Notes: generated by a model from the sequence alone, not told the origin. Counted from the first letter of the stretch, positions 52,184-60,987 are shown. The stretch: DNA of 64,000 nucleotides from Microcella alkaliphila (GCF_002355395.1 NZ_AP017315.1:1860001-1924000); one strand, 5' to 3'. Numbers and translations: made by a program.

Positions 52184-52954
52184 ATGCAATGGGGGAACGA
52201 TCTACTCACCTGGCTGGCCACCGACGATGGGCAGCGTGTGCTGTTCAGCTCGGTCGTGCCCGCCGTCGCCATCGTCGTCGCCGGCATTATCGCGGCCCTG
52301 ATCGGCCGCGCGGCGTCGAAACGGGTGATCGCGCAATACCAGCGCGATGCGCTCACCGCCGCGGTGCAGGGCCTCGTGCTCGCCGGGCGCAAAGCCGCCG
52401 GCTGGAATGCGATCGGAACCATCGAGCGCGTGCAGGTCGACCACCTCATTGCGGAAGCCGAGACGCGCATCCGATTGCTGCCTGTCCCGGGCGCCGCGCT
52501 CGCCGCCAACTGGTCGGCCCACCAGCTGGAAGACATGAAGCGCAACTCGGCCGGGTTCTCGTTCCAGGCCCAGCAGCTGCTCGCCGAGTACCGCGACCGA
52601 CTGATCGCGTGGAACGAGAAGCCCCGCCGGGCGAAGAAGCTTTTCGGCGCGGACCTTGAGCGCTGGAAGTACGAGGCCGACCCGGAGGAGCAGAAGCTCG
52701 TCGCTGAACAGGTCGAGTGGGAGCGCGGGCACACGCAAGCCGAGCACGAAAAGACGGTCGCGGCACCCGCCGTCGTCACGCCAGCGCCAGCGACACCCGA
52801 ATCGGAGCCCGCGGAGGCGTCGAACTCGGAGGCCGTTGCCCTCGCTTTCGCTCCCCCACCCGCGGTCGTGCCCTCAGCGCCGAGCGACGATGCCCCGGCG
52901 CCAAAGCCGGCATCGGCGGTTCGCGAACGCATCGAGGGCGACGAGAACTCCTAA
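52184..52954 (+). CDS. Membrane-anchored conserved hypothetical protein
   Basis: 256 aa. One transmembrane helix at about residues 22-42 (SVVPAVAIVVAGIIAALIG), then a charged helical region with conserved-looking Trp residues (AGWNAIG, ANWSAHQLEDMKRNS) to about 185, then a low-complexity Ala/Pro/Glu tail. I do not recognise a domain; proteins of this layout occur across Microbacteriaceae. The last four bases overlap the convergent decarboxylase gene. Confidence 0.75.
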   Translation: MQWGNDLLTWLATDDGQRVLFSSVVPAVAIVVAGIIAALIGRAASKRVIAQYQRDALTAAVQGLVLAGRKAAGWNAIGTIERVQVDHLIAEAETRIRLLPVPGAALAANWSAHQLEDMKRNSAGFSFQAQQLLAEYRDRLIAWNEKPRRAKKLFGADLERWKYEADPEEQKLVAEQVEWERGHTQAEHEKTVAAPAVVTPAPATPESEPAEASNSEAVALAFAPPPAVVPSAPSDDAPAPKPASAVRERIEGDENS

Positions 52955-54384
52955 GCCTCCGCGGCGCTCGCCAGGGCGGACTTCCCGGCGAGTATGCGCT
53001 CGTAGGCGCGGCGCGACCACATCGACACGTGGTGGTGCATCTCGGGGATCAGCGGTTCATGCTCGGGCTTCATCAATACGCTGCGCATGATGCGCGCGGT
53101 GGGCGCGTCGTCCTTCAGATTGATGCCGCGCATCCGCAACTGTTCGGGCTTCACGACGTACGTCGCGAGGTGTGTCTGCTGCGGGCGCGCGGGAGCCGCG
53201 GCCATCTCGAAAATGGCGTGCGACACCTCGTCGAGCTGACGCATTGTTTCCACCCGCGGCAGGTACGTGATGATGTCGGTCTCGGGGCGTTGGTACGGCT
53301 GCAGGATCTCGCTGTCACTGATGAGGCCGTGCCAGGCCTGCGCGGCGCGGTAGCCCGGCGCGATGATCGCACCGAGACCCGACATGTCGAGGGGGAACAC
53401 CTTGAGGGTCGCCCAGAGCGCCGCGGCCGAGGCACCGGCCCGCGAGCACTCGAGTTGGATCTCACCGAAGTGCCGCTCGGTGGAGGCGAAGTACGTGTAC
53501 GGCGACTCGTGGTGGTAGAAGCGCAAGATCGACTGGTCCGGGAACAGCACCGCCCCGCAGCCGTACGGCTGTAGGCCGTGCTTGTGCGGGTCGACAACGA
53601 CGCTGTCGGCCTCGCCGATCGCGGCGTAGTGGCGGGCTGTTTCGGGCGCGAGCTCGCCCTGCAGAAGCGTGAAGAAGCCGCCGTACGCTGCATCCACGTG
53701 CACGCGCGCGCCGTACTCGCGCGCAAGCGGGATGATGTCGGCGAGCGGGTCGACGGCGCCGAGGCCGGTCGTGCCGAGCGTTCCGACCACAACACCGATC
53801 TCGCGGCTGCGTAACTGCTCCTCGAGCGCGTCGAGCGACATGCGACCGTCGGCCTCGGTGGGGACGCTCACCGTGTCGATGCCGAGCACCTCGCCCATGC
53901 GGGAGTGTGTGTAGTGCGAGTCGGCGCTGTGCGCGATCGCCGCGCCCGGCCGAATCTCGCGGCACACCCACAGCGCCTCGAGGTTCGCGGTCGTGCCGCT
54001 CCAGGTGAGATGACCCATGTAGTCGGCGCCGAGACCGAACATGGCGGCGAGCTGGTCGAGCACCTCGTGCTCCATCTGCGTCGTCGCGCGGCTCGCATCG
54101 ATGGAGTGGTTGTTGGGGTTGATCTGCATCGCCGCGATGTACGCCGCCATCGCGACGGGGTGCGGGGGCTTCAGCATCTGCCCGGCGTACTGCGGGTGGA
54201 AGTACGGAAAATCGGCGTCGAGTCGCTGGATCAGTTCACCGAGTACCGACTCGACCTGCGTCGGGTCGGCGTGGGTCGCGGGATGCGCCTCCCACGTTCC
54301 GTACGTCGCTTTCAGGTCTTCGATTCCCGTGATGACCTGAGGAACCAACTCGGCCAGCGTCATGGCCCGCTTCGAGGACGACAC
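52951..54384 (-). CDS. Pyridoxal-phosphate-dependent decarboxylase (aromatic-L-amino-acid/glutamate type)
   Basis: 477 aa group II decarboxylase. The PLP Lys lies in VVDPHKHGLQPYGCGAV; the cofactor-contacting HVDAAYGGFF and THLTWSGTTANLEAL-type segment are present. Members decarboxylate glutamate, aspartate, tyrosine or tryptophan; substrate cannot be assigned by eye. The GTG at 54384 is selected because GAAGGAG lies six bases upstream; the longer frame lacks such a site. No antiporter gene is adjacent, so an acid-resistance role is not supported. Confidence 0.9.
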   Translation of the reverse strand: MSSSKRAMTLAELVPQVITGIEDLKATYGTWEAHPATHADPTQVESVLGELIQRLDADFPYFHPQYAGQMLKPPHPVAMAAYIAAMQINPNNHSIDASRATTQMEHEVLDQLAAMFGLGADYMGHLTWSGTTANLEALWVCREIRPGAAIAHSADSHYTHSRMGEVLGIDTVSVPTEADGRMSLDALEEQLRSREIGVVVGTLGTTGLGAVDPLADIIPLAREYGARVHVDAAYGGFFTLLQGELAPETARHYAAIGEADSVVVDPHKHGLQPYGCGAVLFPDQSILRFYHHESPYTYFASTERHFGEIQLECSRAGASAAALWATLKVFPLDMSGLGAIIAPGYRAAQAWHGLISDSEILQPYQRPETDIITYLPRVETMRQLDEVSHAIFEMAAAPARPQQTHLATYVVKPEQLRMRGINLKDDAPTARIMRSVLMKPEHEPLIPEMHHHVSMWSRRAYERILAGKSALASAAEA

Positions 54385-54495
54385 ACCGCACTCCTTCGTG
54401 TGGATGAACGGGGCACGCGGCGCGGGATCGGCCGCCACCCCGGGTGGCTGGCCTGAGTCTAGTCAGGATCGTTCGGAGGCGTACGAGATTGCGTG

Positions 54496-54535
54496 AGCGC
54501 GCCCTCGGCAGGAATCGAACCTGCGACCAAGAGAT
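54496..54535 (-). repeat. Duplicated 3' half of tRNA-Arg
   Basis: Forty bases identical to 54561-54600, which is the 3' half of the adjacent tRNA-Arg (variable region, T-arm, acceptor) plus four bases beyond. The sequence to its 5' side cannot form a D-arm or anticodon stem. The period is 65 bp. This is the kind of fragment left by site-specific integration at a tRNA 3' end, or by slippage. Confidence 0.8.
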
Positions 54536-54564
54536 GAGACGGCCCACGAGATCTGCGGTCAGCG

Positions 54565-54637
54565 CGCCCTCGGCAGGAATCGAACCTGCGACCAAGAGAT
54601 TAGAAGGCTCCTGCTCTATCCGCTGAGCTACGAGGGC
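54565..54637 (-). tRNA. tRNA-Arg (anticodon TCT)
   Basis: 73 nt on the minus strand. The acceptor GCCCTCG pairs with CGAGGGC, the D-arm contains TAGCTCAGCGGATAGAGCA, the anticodon loop reads CTTCTAA with TCT at the centre, and the T-arm is GCAGGTTCGATTCCTGC. CCA is not encoded. The 3' half is duplicated downstream. Confidence 0.93.
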
Positions 54638-54696
54638 TTTACCGCGTTCAGGGTACCGGAGCGGCGCACCCTCTCTGCGGATCCCGGCCCCCTGCC

Positions 54697-54702
54697 TACC
54701 GT
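54697..54702 (+). promoter_or_regulatory. -10 box pointing to the original channel start
   Basis: TACCGT lies seven bases before the ATG at 54710, which opens the channel frame but meets an in-frame TGA twelve codons later. Confidence 0.4.
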
Positions 54703-54772
54703 GGATCGCATGACGTACGAACGCTGGACCCGCGTTGCCGAGTGACCGATCGCCTCGACGGCTATTGTCTTC

Positions 54773-55390
54773 TTGGGCATGTGTTCGTGGCTAGTTATCG
54801 CCCAGCCGACGGGCACGACGTTGATCGTGCTCGATGTGGCGCTGCTCGTTCTGTGGGTCGTGTTCGCGGTCGACTACGTGGCGCGGCTGGCGCTTGCGAA
54901 GCCGCGGGCGCGCTGGTTTTGGCGCAACATCCCGTTGCTGCTGATGGTCGTCCTTCCGTTCTTCCGCCCGTTGTACCTGTTGCGCCTGTTGACACTGTTG
55001 ACGGTGCTGCGCAAGGCCACGGGCTCCGCGTTCCGCGGCACGGTCACGGTGTACGTCACGGTGGCGGCCCTCGTGATCATCCTGATCGGTGCGCTCGGCG
55101 TGCTCGACGCCGAGCAGAACGCTGACGGCGCCCTGATCACGACGTTCCCCGACGCACTGTGGTGGGCACTAGTGACGATAACCACGGTCGGCTACGGGGA
55201 CCTGTATCCGGTCACGGGCACGGGCCGCGTCATCGCCTCGGGGCTCATGATCGCGGGCATTGCCCTCGTCGGTTCGGTCACGGCGACGCTCGCCTCGTGG
55301 TTCGTCGAGCGCATCAAAGACGCTGACGACCAGGCGACGAGCACGTCAGCCGTCAGCGACGGCGGCGAGAGCGGTGAGCAGGCGCGGTAG
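54773..55390 (+). CDS. Potassium-channel-family protein, N-terminus cut by an in-frame TGA
   Basis: 205 aa from the first usable start (TTG 54773; ATG at 54779). Hydrophobic helices, then the pore helix and selectivity filter ALVTITTVGYGDLYPVT followed by the inner helix, as in KcsA-type two- to six-helix channels. The Arg-rich region YLLRLLTLLTVLRK recalls a truncated voltage-sensor helix. The frame is open back to an ATG at 54710 except for TGA at 54743-54745, where a Trp would fit family members. So the encoded protein probably lacks its first 21 residues, including part of helix 1, or the base is an error. Confidence 0.8.
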   Translation: MGMCSWLVIAQPTGTTLIVLDVALLVLWVVFAVDYVARLALAKPRARWFWRNIPLLLMVVLPFFRPLYLLRLLTLLTVLRKATGSAFRGTVTVYVTVAALVIILIGALGVLDAEQNADGALITTFPDALWWALVTITTVGYGDLYPVTGTGRVIASGLMIAGIALVGSVTATLASWFVERIKDADDQATSTSAVSDGGESGEQAR

Positions 55391-55612
55391 CGTCGGCACG
55401 CCTTCCGCGCGGAGGTGCTCGTCGCCGTTGGCCGCGTAGATGACCGTGGTCGGCGTCGACCGAATGCCGAGGTCAGCCGCTCGCTCCTGGTGCGCGGCAA
55501 CGTCGCGCTCAACGACCTCGAGCGCGGGCACGAGGCGCTGCGCCTCGGCGACGACCTCCCTGGCCCGATGGCAGGGGTCGCAGAACGCTGACGTGTAGAG
55601 CTCGAGTCGCAC
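55346..55612 (-). CDS. Thioredoxin/glutaredoxin-fold protein
   Basis: 88 aa. The opening LELYTSAFCDPCHRAREVV contains a CxxC redox site, and the cis-Pro motif STPTTVIY follows at about residue 55. Size and order fit small glutaredoxin- or thioredoxin-like proteins. Likely a thiol-disulfide reductase in the cytoplasm. The GTG at 55612 is used, since the longer frame adds only an Arg-rich stretch. It overlaps the channel gene 3' end by 45 bp. Confidence 0.82.
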   Translation of the reverse strand: MRLELYTSAFCDPCHRAREVVAEAQRLVPALEVVERDVAAHQERAADLGIRSTPTTVIYAANGDEHLRAEGVPTLPRLLTALAAVADG

Positions 55613-55807
55613 GCCCCCAATGCTACGGCGCGGCCCTCGGCGAACCTGCGGTGAACAGTGAGAGACGGATGCTCGCACGGGCACCCTTTCTCGGCCCGCG
55701 ACCCGCTCGAGGCATCACACTGCTTTCGTGAGGGCATGGATGCGCGTGCGAGCGCTCGGCGTTCCGTACCGCGACGGTCTCCCGCCGCCCGTGTCGGAGC
55801 CCGCCGG

Positions 55808-55813
55808 TAGACT
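55808..55813 (+). promoter_or_regulatory. -10 box for leaderless orn
   Basis: TAGACT, six bases before the GTG at 55820. Confidence 0.55.
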
Positions 55814-55819
55814 GCCCGG

Positions 55820-56461
55820 GTGAGTGCAGCCAACGACCGTCTCGTCTGGATCGACTGCGAGATGACGGGGCTCGACCTAGCCATCGACGAACTCGTCGAA
55901 GTCGCCGTCGTCATCACCGACTACGACCTAAACCCCGTGCATCCCGGGTTTTCGATCGTGATCGCGCCGTCGCCGACGGCTCTCGCGAACATGAGTGACT
56001 TCGTCCGGCAGATGCACGAGACGTCTGGCCTGCTCGACGAGTTGGCGCTCGGTGCCGACCTTCCCGACGCCGAGAAGGCCGTGCTCGACTACATCGTCGA
56101 GCATGTGCCGACCGCCGGCTCCGCGCCGCTCGCCGGCAACACGATCGGCACCGACCGGGCGTTCCTGCAGCGCTCGATGCCGTCGGTTGACGCGCACCTG
56201 CACTACCGGTCGGTCGACGTGTCGTCGATCAAAGAGCTTGCTCGGCGGTGGTTTCCGCGCATTTACTTCAACGCGCCCGAGAAGAACGGCGGGCATCGGG
56301 CGCTCGCCGACATTCTCGAGTCGATCCGCGAGCTCGCCTACTACCGTCGCGCCGCGTTCGTGCCCGAACCGGGGCCGACGACCGAAGCCCTGCAGACAGT
56401 GTCCGGCGAGGTCGTCGATGCGTGGTCCGGCCACCTACCGGTGGTGCGCGGCGGGCACTAG
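55820..56461 (+). CDS. orn: Oligoribonuclease
   Basis: 213 aa DEDDh exonuclease. WIDCEMTGLD (Asp/Glu of motif I), GNTIGTDRAFLQRSMP (motif II Asp) and HRALADILESIRELAYY (motif III His/Asp) are all intact. It degrades 2-5-nt RNA and linear di-nucleotides such as pGpG. A tail of about 25 residues after motif III is normal for actinobacteria. The GTG start fits the leaderless -10 spacing. Confidence 0.97.
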   Translation: MSAANDRLVWIDCEMTGLDLAIDELVEVAVVITDYDLNPVHPGFSIVIAPSPTALANMSDFVRQMHETSGLLDELALGADLPDAEKAVLDYIVEHVPTAGSAPLAGNTIGTDRAFLQRSMPSVDAHLHYRSVDVSSIKELARRWFPRIYFNAPEKNGGHRALADILESIRELAYYRRAAFVPEPGPTTEALQTVSGEVVDAWSGHLPVVRGGH

Positions 56462-56480
56462 CCTGTACTACCATTGACCG

Positions 56481-56496
56481 GTCGCACTCGTGCGAC
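56481..56496. repeat. Short perfect inverted repeat between orn and tRNA-His
   Basis: GTCGCA and TGCGAC around CTCG, in the 39 bp between the orn stop and tRNA-His. It could be the orn terminator or lie in the tRNA leader; TACCAT at 56469-56474 is a possible -10 for the tRNA. Confidence 0.45.
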
Positions 56497-56500
56497 GCAC

Positions 56501-56577
56501 GGTGGGTATAGCTCAGTCGGTAGAGCGCCTGGTTGTGGTCCAGGAGGTCGCGGGTTCAAGCCCCGTTACTCACCCCA
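56501..56577 (+). tRNA. tRNA-His (anticodon GTG)
   Basis: Includes the G-1 base characteristic of tRNA-His (paired with C73) and an encoded CCA. The acceptor GTGGGTA pairs with TACTCAC, D-arm TAGCTCAGTCGGTAGAGC, anticodon loop TTGTGGT, T-arm GCGGGTTCAAGCCCCGT. Everything to its right in this window looks horizontally acquired. Confidence 0.95.
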
Positions 56578-56644
56578 AATGGGTCAGGTGTGAACTTGCG
56601 ACCAAGGGTCCGCCCTTGGTCGGGGTTCGCGCTTGGCCCATTTT
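56577..56644 (+). terminator. Branched terminator after tRNA-His
   Basis: Inner stem ACCAAGGG-TCCG-CCCTTGGT (56601-56620) and outer stem AAATGGG/CCCATTT (56577-56583 with 56637-56643), followed by further T residues. Fits a Rho-independent end of the tRNA transcript. Confidence 0.65.
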
Positions 56645-56670
56645 CTTCGCCTCCACGCCTCCCCGCAGCC

Positions 56671-57168
56671 CTGCTGAGCCTGGGATCAGCGTTCGGCGCC
56701 GCCCTCTGCCTCGCCGTGATCGTCCTGGACATCGCCCACGCCACCGGCCAACTCGACCTCATGCATGCCATCCAGCCCGACTACGACCCGCTGTCGGTCC
56801 TCACTTTCGTGTTCCTCTGCGCCGGGTCCGCGGTCCAACTCGCCGTCCGCCGCGCCCAGAACCACGCCCGACGGCGGCACACCATCTCCTTCGCGGCGCA
56901 GTTGGAGCCGCTCTGGCACCGGGCCACGCTCGCACGGCCCGGGCTGAGCCAGGCCGACCCCCTCGCCGCCAACAGCGAAGACCCCGAAGGACACCTCCGC
57001 CGCGTGATCGTCGAAATCCGCGACGCGATGATCGACCCCCGAATCACCTTCGACATCAGCACCGACGACCGCGACCTGCTCGAACGCGCCGAGAGCCACC
57101 TCGTCGGAAGCGATAGCGCCGTCGCAAGGGCCTTGCCCGGTCCCTACGTCGAGGAGCGGGAGTCGTGA
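56671..57168 (+). pseudogene. 5'-truncated MAB_1171c/DUF6545-like membrane protein gene
   Basis: From CTG at 56671 an open frame encodes two hydrophobic helices (LGSAFGAALCLAVIVLDI and LSVLTFVFLCAGSAVQLAV), then a basic cytoplasmic segment with LEPLWHRATLARPG and RRVIVEIRDAMIDPR. This matches the C-terminal part of actinobacterial MAB_1171c-type proteins, which normally have about seven helices. The first five helices are missing: upstream lies only the tRNA-His terminator. No ribosome site is visible. The stop overlaps the next gene's GTG by four bases, as in an intact operon. Family assignment is by memory, moderate confidence. Confidence 0.65.
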
Positions 57169-58301
57169 TCGGCCGCATCGCCCTCGGCGGCGGGATCGCG
57201 ACGGCAGCGGCCGCCGGGGCCGGGTGGGTCATCGCCAGGCGACTCACCGCACCCGCCGACCCACGCACGTTCGACCTCACCATCCGAGCAGTCGAGCACG
57301 ACGACAGAGGCGGCCTGATCGTGCTCGACCGCACCGAGCAGACCACCGCAGCCGGCATCTACAACCTCTGGTTCGAGACCGGCGGCTGGGTACAGCTCTC
57401 CACCGAGATCGTCGACCGCGGACCCACTGGCACCGCTCGCAGAATCACAGGCACCGCACCCGACTTCACCCCGAAAGTCGGCGACAGTGCCTCGTGGAGC
57501 GGCATCTACTACGCCACCCCAGCCGACGCCGGACTCCACGCCCGCGACATCACCATCACGACCCCCGCCGGACGATGCCCCGTCTGGCGCATCGACGGCG
57601 ACCCTTCAACGTGGGCGATCCACATCCACGGCCTCGGCAGCACCCGTGCCGGAACCCTCCGCGGCGTCCAGGTCGCAGCCGAGCTCGGTTACAGCTCCCT
57701 CGTCGTCAGCTACCGCAACACCGTAGAGGGGCCGCGAGACGGCGCCGGCCGATCAACCCTCGGCGATGCAGAGATGGCCGACGTTGACGACGCCATCGGA
57801 TATGCCGTCCGACGCTGAGCCGCACAGGTCGTGATCTTCGGCTGGTCGATGGGTGCCGCGATCGCCCTCCAGCTCGCCAGCCACCCGCGACACGAGGGGC
57901 TGATTGCCGCACTTGTACTCGACTCACCAGTCCTCAACTGGACCGAAGTCATCAAGGCCAACTGCGCCAGCAGCGGACTGCCCTCAGCAGCCGGACACCT
58001 CGCGATCCGGTGGCTCACCCTTCACCCGCTGGCGCGCGCCGTCGGGTTGCCGGAGCGCATCCCGCTCCGCTCGTTCGACTGGTCCACGCGAGCAGCAGAC
58101 CTCACCATGCCGACCCTGATCCTCCACGGCACACGAGACGACTCCGTACCGATCCAGCTCTCACAAGCACTCCGAGGCGTCCGTCCCGATCTTGTGGAGT
58201 TGGAACCCTTCGACGCCGGCCACACCCTCTGCTGGAACACCGACCCCGACCGGTGGCGGTATGCAGTGACCATGTGGCTCACGTCACGTGTCCCACGGTG
58301 A
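57165..58301 (+). pseudogene. Alpha/beta hydrolase gene interrupted by an in-frame TGA
   Basis: The 5' part (57165-57818, 217 codons) has a membrane anchor (GRIALGGGIATAAAAGAGW) and HIHGLGSTRAGTLRG; the 3' part carries the nucleophile elbow VVIFGWSMGAAIALQ, the Asp loop LHGTRDDSVP and the His motif DAGHTLCW. Both are in the same frame, separated only by TGA at 57816-57818 (GGA, Gly, would give a normal sequence). No frameshift. Translation of the 3' part from GTG at 57831 would lack the oxyanion loop. Probably a serine hydrolase or esterase gene inactivated by one point change. Confidence 0.8.
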
Positions 58302-58385
58302 TTGGCCGAGCCGAGCGACCTCCCTCAGCACCCATCTCGTTCGGCCACGCCCGGAGAAACCCAACTCAAGCCGTACCTCCACCGG

Positions 58386-58391
58386 TATCAT
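58386..58391 (+). promoter_or_regulatory. Possible -10 box of the restriction-modification operon
   Basis: TATCAT, about 45 bp before the GTG of the HTH gene, leaving a short leader that contains GGGAGG. Confidence 0.3.
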
Positions 58392-58436
58392 CGTGAGTGT
58401 TGGCCTGACTGGGCCATTGAGCGAGGGAGGACCAAC

Positions 58437-58706
58437 GTGGCTGAGCCGTGGCTGTCCGCAGATGACATCGCCGCCCACCTCGGGGTCACCAAAGACACCG
58501 TCTACACCTGGATCGCCGAGAAGGCCATGCCCGCCCACAAGGTCGGACGCCTCTGGAAGTTCCAAGCCAGCGAGATCGACGACTGGGTGCGCGCGGGTGC
58601 TGCAGCCAGCGACCACGAGGCGCCGCAGCAGGTCACGCCAATGTCGGTGGCCGCTCCTACGATCATGACGACGAGCACGGGGAGGAGAGACGATGACGCT
58701 GAGTGA
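58437..58706 (+). CDS. Excisionase-like helix-turn-helix protein
   Basis: 89 aa. The segment WLSADDIAAHLGVTKDTVYTW, then AMPAHKVGRLWKFQASEIDDWV, is a MerR/Xis-like winged HTH as in excisionases and the small HTH proteins in front of restriction-modification operons. The GTG follows GGGAGG by six bases; longer open frame upstream has no domain. Stop overlaps the methylase gene by 14 bp. It may act as a controller of the system or as a DNA-specificity factor. Confidence 0.85.
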   Translation: MAEPWLSADDIAAHLGVTKDTVYTWIAEKAMPAHKVGRLWKFQASEIDDWVRAGAAASDHEAPQQVTPMSVAAPTIMTTSTGRRDDDAE

Positions 58707-59337
58707 GGCCCAGCGCTTGGTGAAGTCCAAGCAGCGCGTTGCGGATCACGGCGAGGTGTTCACGCCAGCGTGGATGGTCGAGGACATGCTCGATCTTGTA
58801 AAGCACGAGTCTGAGCGGATCGACTCTCGCGTGCTTGAGCCCGCTTGCGGCTCGGGCAACTTCCTCGTGCCAGTCTTGGCCCGCAAGCTCGTGACCGTCC
58901 AGCTTCGCCACGGCAAGAGCGACTTCGAGAAGCGTCACTACGCGCTGTTTGCGCTGATGTGCACCTACGGCATTGAGCTCCTCGGTGACAACGCCGAGGA
59001 GTGCCGGGACAATCTCGCCGAGGTGTTCAACACGTTCTTGGATATCGGCAGCGATGACCAGTGGGCGCGAGCGGCACGCGCGGTTCTAGCCGTGAATATC
59101 GTCCAGGGCGATGCCTTGACTATGACCGCGCCAAGCGGCCAGCCGATCACGTTTCCTGAGTGGGGTTACCTCGGCAAGGGGAAGTTCCAGAGGCGGGACT
59201 TCCGCTACGACGATCTCACTCAGCGCGCCTCGTACGAGGGGACACTGTTCGGCGAACTCGACGACGATGACCTGTTCGTTCCCGCGCAAACCTATCCGAC
59301 GATGACCTTCAGCCAGATCGCGAAGGCCGCCGCGTGA
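58693..59337 (+). CDS. N-6 DNA methylase-like protein, short (SAM motif I only)
   Basis: 214 aa. GEVFTPAWMVEDMLDLV followed by motif I LEPACGSGNFLVPVLARKL is the SAM-binding start of N6-adenine methylases (type I HsdM/Eco57I class). The catalytic NPPY/F motif is absent and the protein ends after a KAAA tail, overlapping the next gene by four bases. Together with the next protein, which has NPPY but an aberrant motif I, it looks like one half of a split or complementary methylase. Ribosome site GGGGAGGAGAG. Confidence 0.85.
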   Translation: MTLSEAQRLVKSKQRVADHGEVFTPAWMVEDMLDLVKHESERIDSRVLEPACGSGNFLVPVLARKLVTVQLRHGKSDFEKRHYALFALMCTYGIELLGDNAEECRDNLAEVFNTFLDIGSDDQWARAARAVLAVNIVQGDALTMTAPSGQPITFPEWGYLGKGKFQRRDFRYDDLTQRASYEGTLFGELDDDDLFVPAQTYPTMTFSQIAKAAA

Positions 59338-60987
59338 GCCTTGCACCTTTCACTCTCCGAGGGCACAACCCGGATGTCTTGACCTGCATCGCGAACCTGT
59401 CCAACGACGAGGTCTTCACCCGGCCAGAGTTCGCGAACCAGATGCTCGATACGCTCGCAACCGCGTGGGCAGACGCCAACGACGGCGCAGACATCTGGGC
59501 TAACCCCGATGTCACGTTCCTCGATCCGTTCACCAAGTCCGGCGTGTTCCTCCGCGAGATCGTCCGTCGACTCACCGACGGACTGGTCCTGGCAATCCCC
59601 GACCTCGACCAACGCGTCGATCACATCCTCACCCATCAGGTGTTCGGCATCGGAATCACCCAGCTCACTGCGCTGCTTGCGCGCCGGAGCGTCTACTGCT
59701 CGAGGTTCGCCAACGGCCCGCACTCGATCGCCAGGTCATTCACGACCGAGGACGGCAATATCTGGTTCGAGCGCACCGAGCACACCTGGGACGGCGGTAA
59801 ACCAGAGTTCCGATCCGATCCACTTACCGGCGAAGAAGTCATCGCCTATACCAACCGCAAGTGCGTCTATTGCGGTGCAGGCGAAGGTGACTACGGGCGT
59901 GGCGAAGACCTCGAGACTCACGCCTACGCTTTCATCCATACCGACGACATCAAGGCTCGCATCGCCGAGCTGTTCGGAGAAGACATGCAGTTCGACGTCA
60001 TCATCGGGAACCCTCCGTACCAGCTCAGTGACGGCGGCTATGGCACCTCCGCAGCACCGATTTACCAGTTGTTCGTGGAGAAGGCGCTGGGGCTAGACCC
60101 ACGCTTCGCCGTCTTTGTGACTCCGTCTCGTTGGTTTGCGGGAGGCAAGGGTCTTGATGAGTACCGCAAGAAGATGCTCTCCGACCATCGCATGCACGAC
60201 ATCGTCGACTACCCCAAACTCTACGAGGCCTTCCCCGGCGTAAAGATCCGAGGCGGAGTCTCGTATTTCCTCTGGGATCGCGAATACGACGGTCCTTGCA
60301 CGATCCAGACCATGTGGGACGGCGAGCCGCTCGGCGCACGTGTTGCTCGCTATCTCGACGCGTACGACGTACTCGTCCGACGCAATGAAGCCGTTCCGAT
60401 TCTCGAAAAGGTTCGAGCGAGGCAGGAGCCAACGCTCGACTCACGGGTGTCGAGTCGTAAGCCTTTCGGGCTCGCTACCAATTTCAGAGGGAGTACATCC
60501 CCCTCGCGAATGGTCGCGCCGGTGAAACTTTTCGCGAACCAGAGGGTCGATTGGATAGAGCGAGGCGACTTGCCGTCCAACCGCGATTGGGTTGACGACT
60601 GGAAAGTCTTGATGACGCGTGTGCAGGGCACGAGCGCCGCGGTCGAGACGAAGTTCCTCTCGAAGCCGATCATTGCCGGGCCCGGCACGGCCTGCACGGA
60701 GACTTATCTTGTCGCCGGAAGGTTCGACACTGAGGAGGAGGCGACGCGGTATGCAGCGTACCTGCGCACTCGCTTCGTCCGCTTTCTGGTGTCTTTAAGA
60801 AAGGGGACACAAGACGCTGCGCGGAACGTATATGCGTTTGTGCCGGACTTGCCTCTCGACCGGGATTGGACGGATGCTCTCCTCTACGAGCGCTACGGCC
60901 TGACCGACGACGAGATCGCGTTCATTGAGTCTCAGGTCGCTCCTCATGACGACGCCCTGTTCGACGAGGACGGGGCCGACGATAGCG

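Noticed and set aside
54496-54560. A second complete tRNA-Arg gene
   Set aside because: Only the 3' half matches; the adjacent bases cannot form acceptor, D-arm or anticodon stems.
54743-57818. In-frame TGA codons as selenocysteine or stop-codon reassignment
   Set aside because: Expected residues are Trp and Gly, not Cys; no SECIS-like hairpin was recognised directly after either codon, and TGA is used as an ordinary stop by most genes here.
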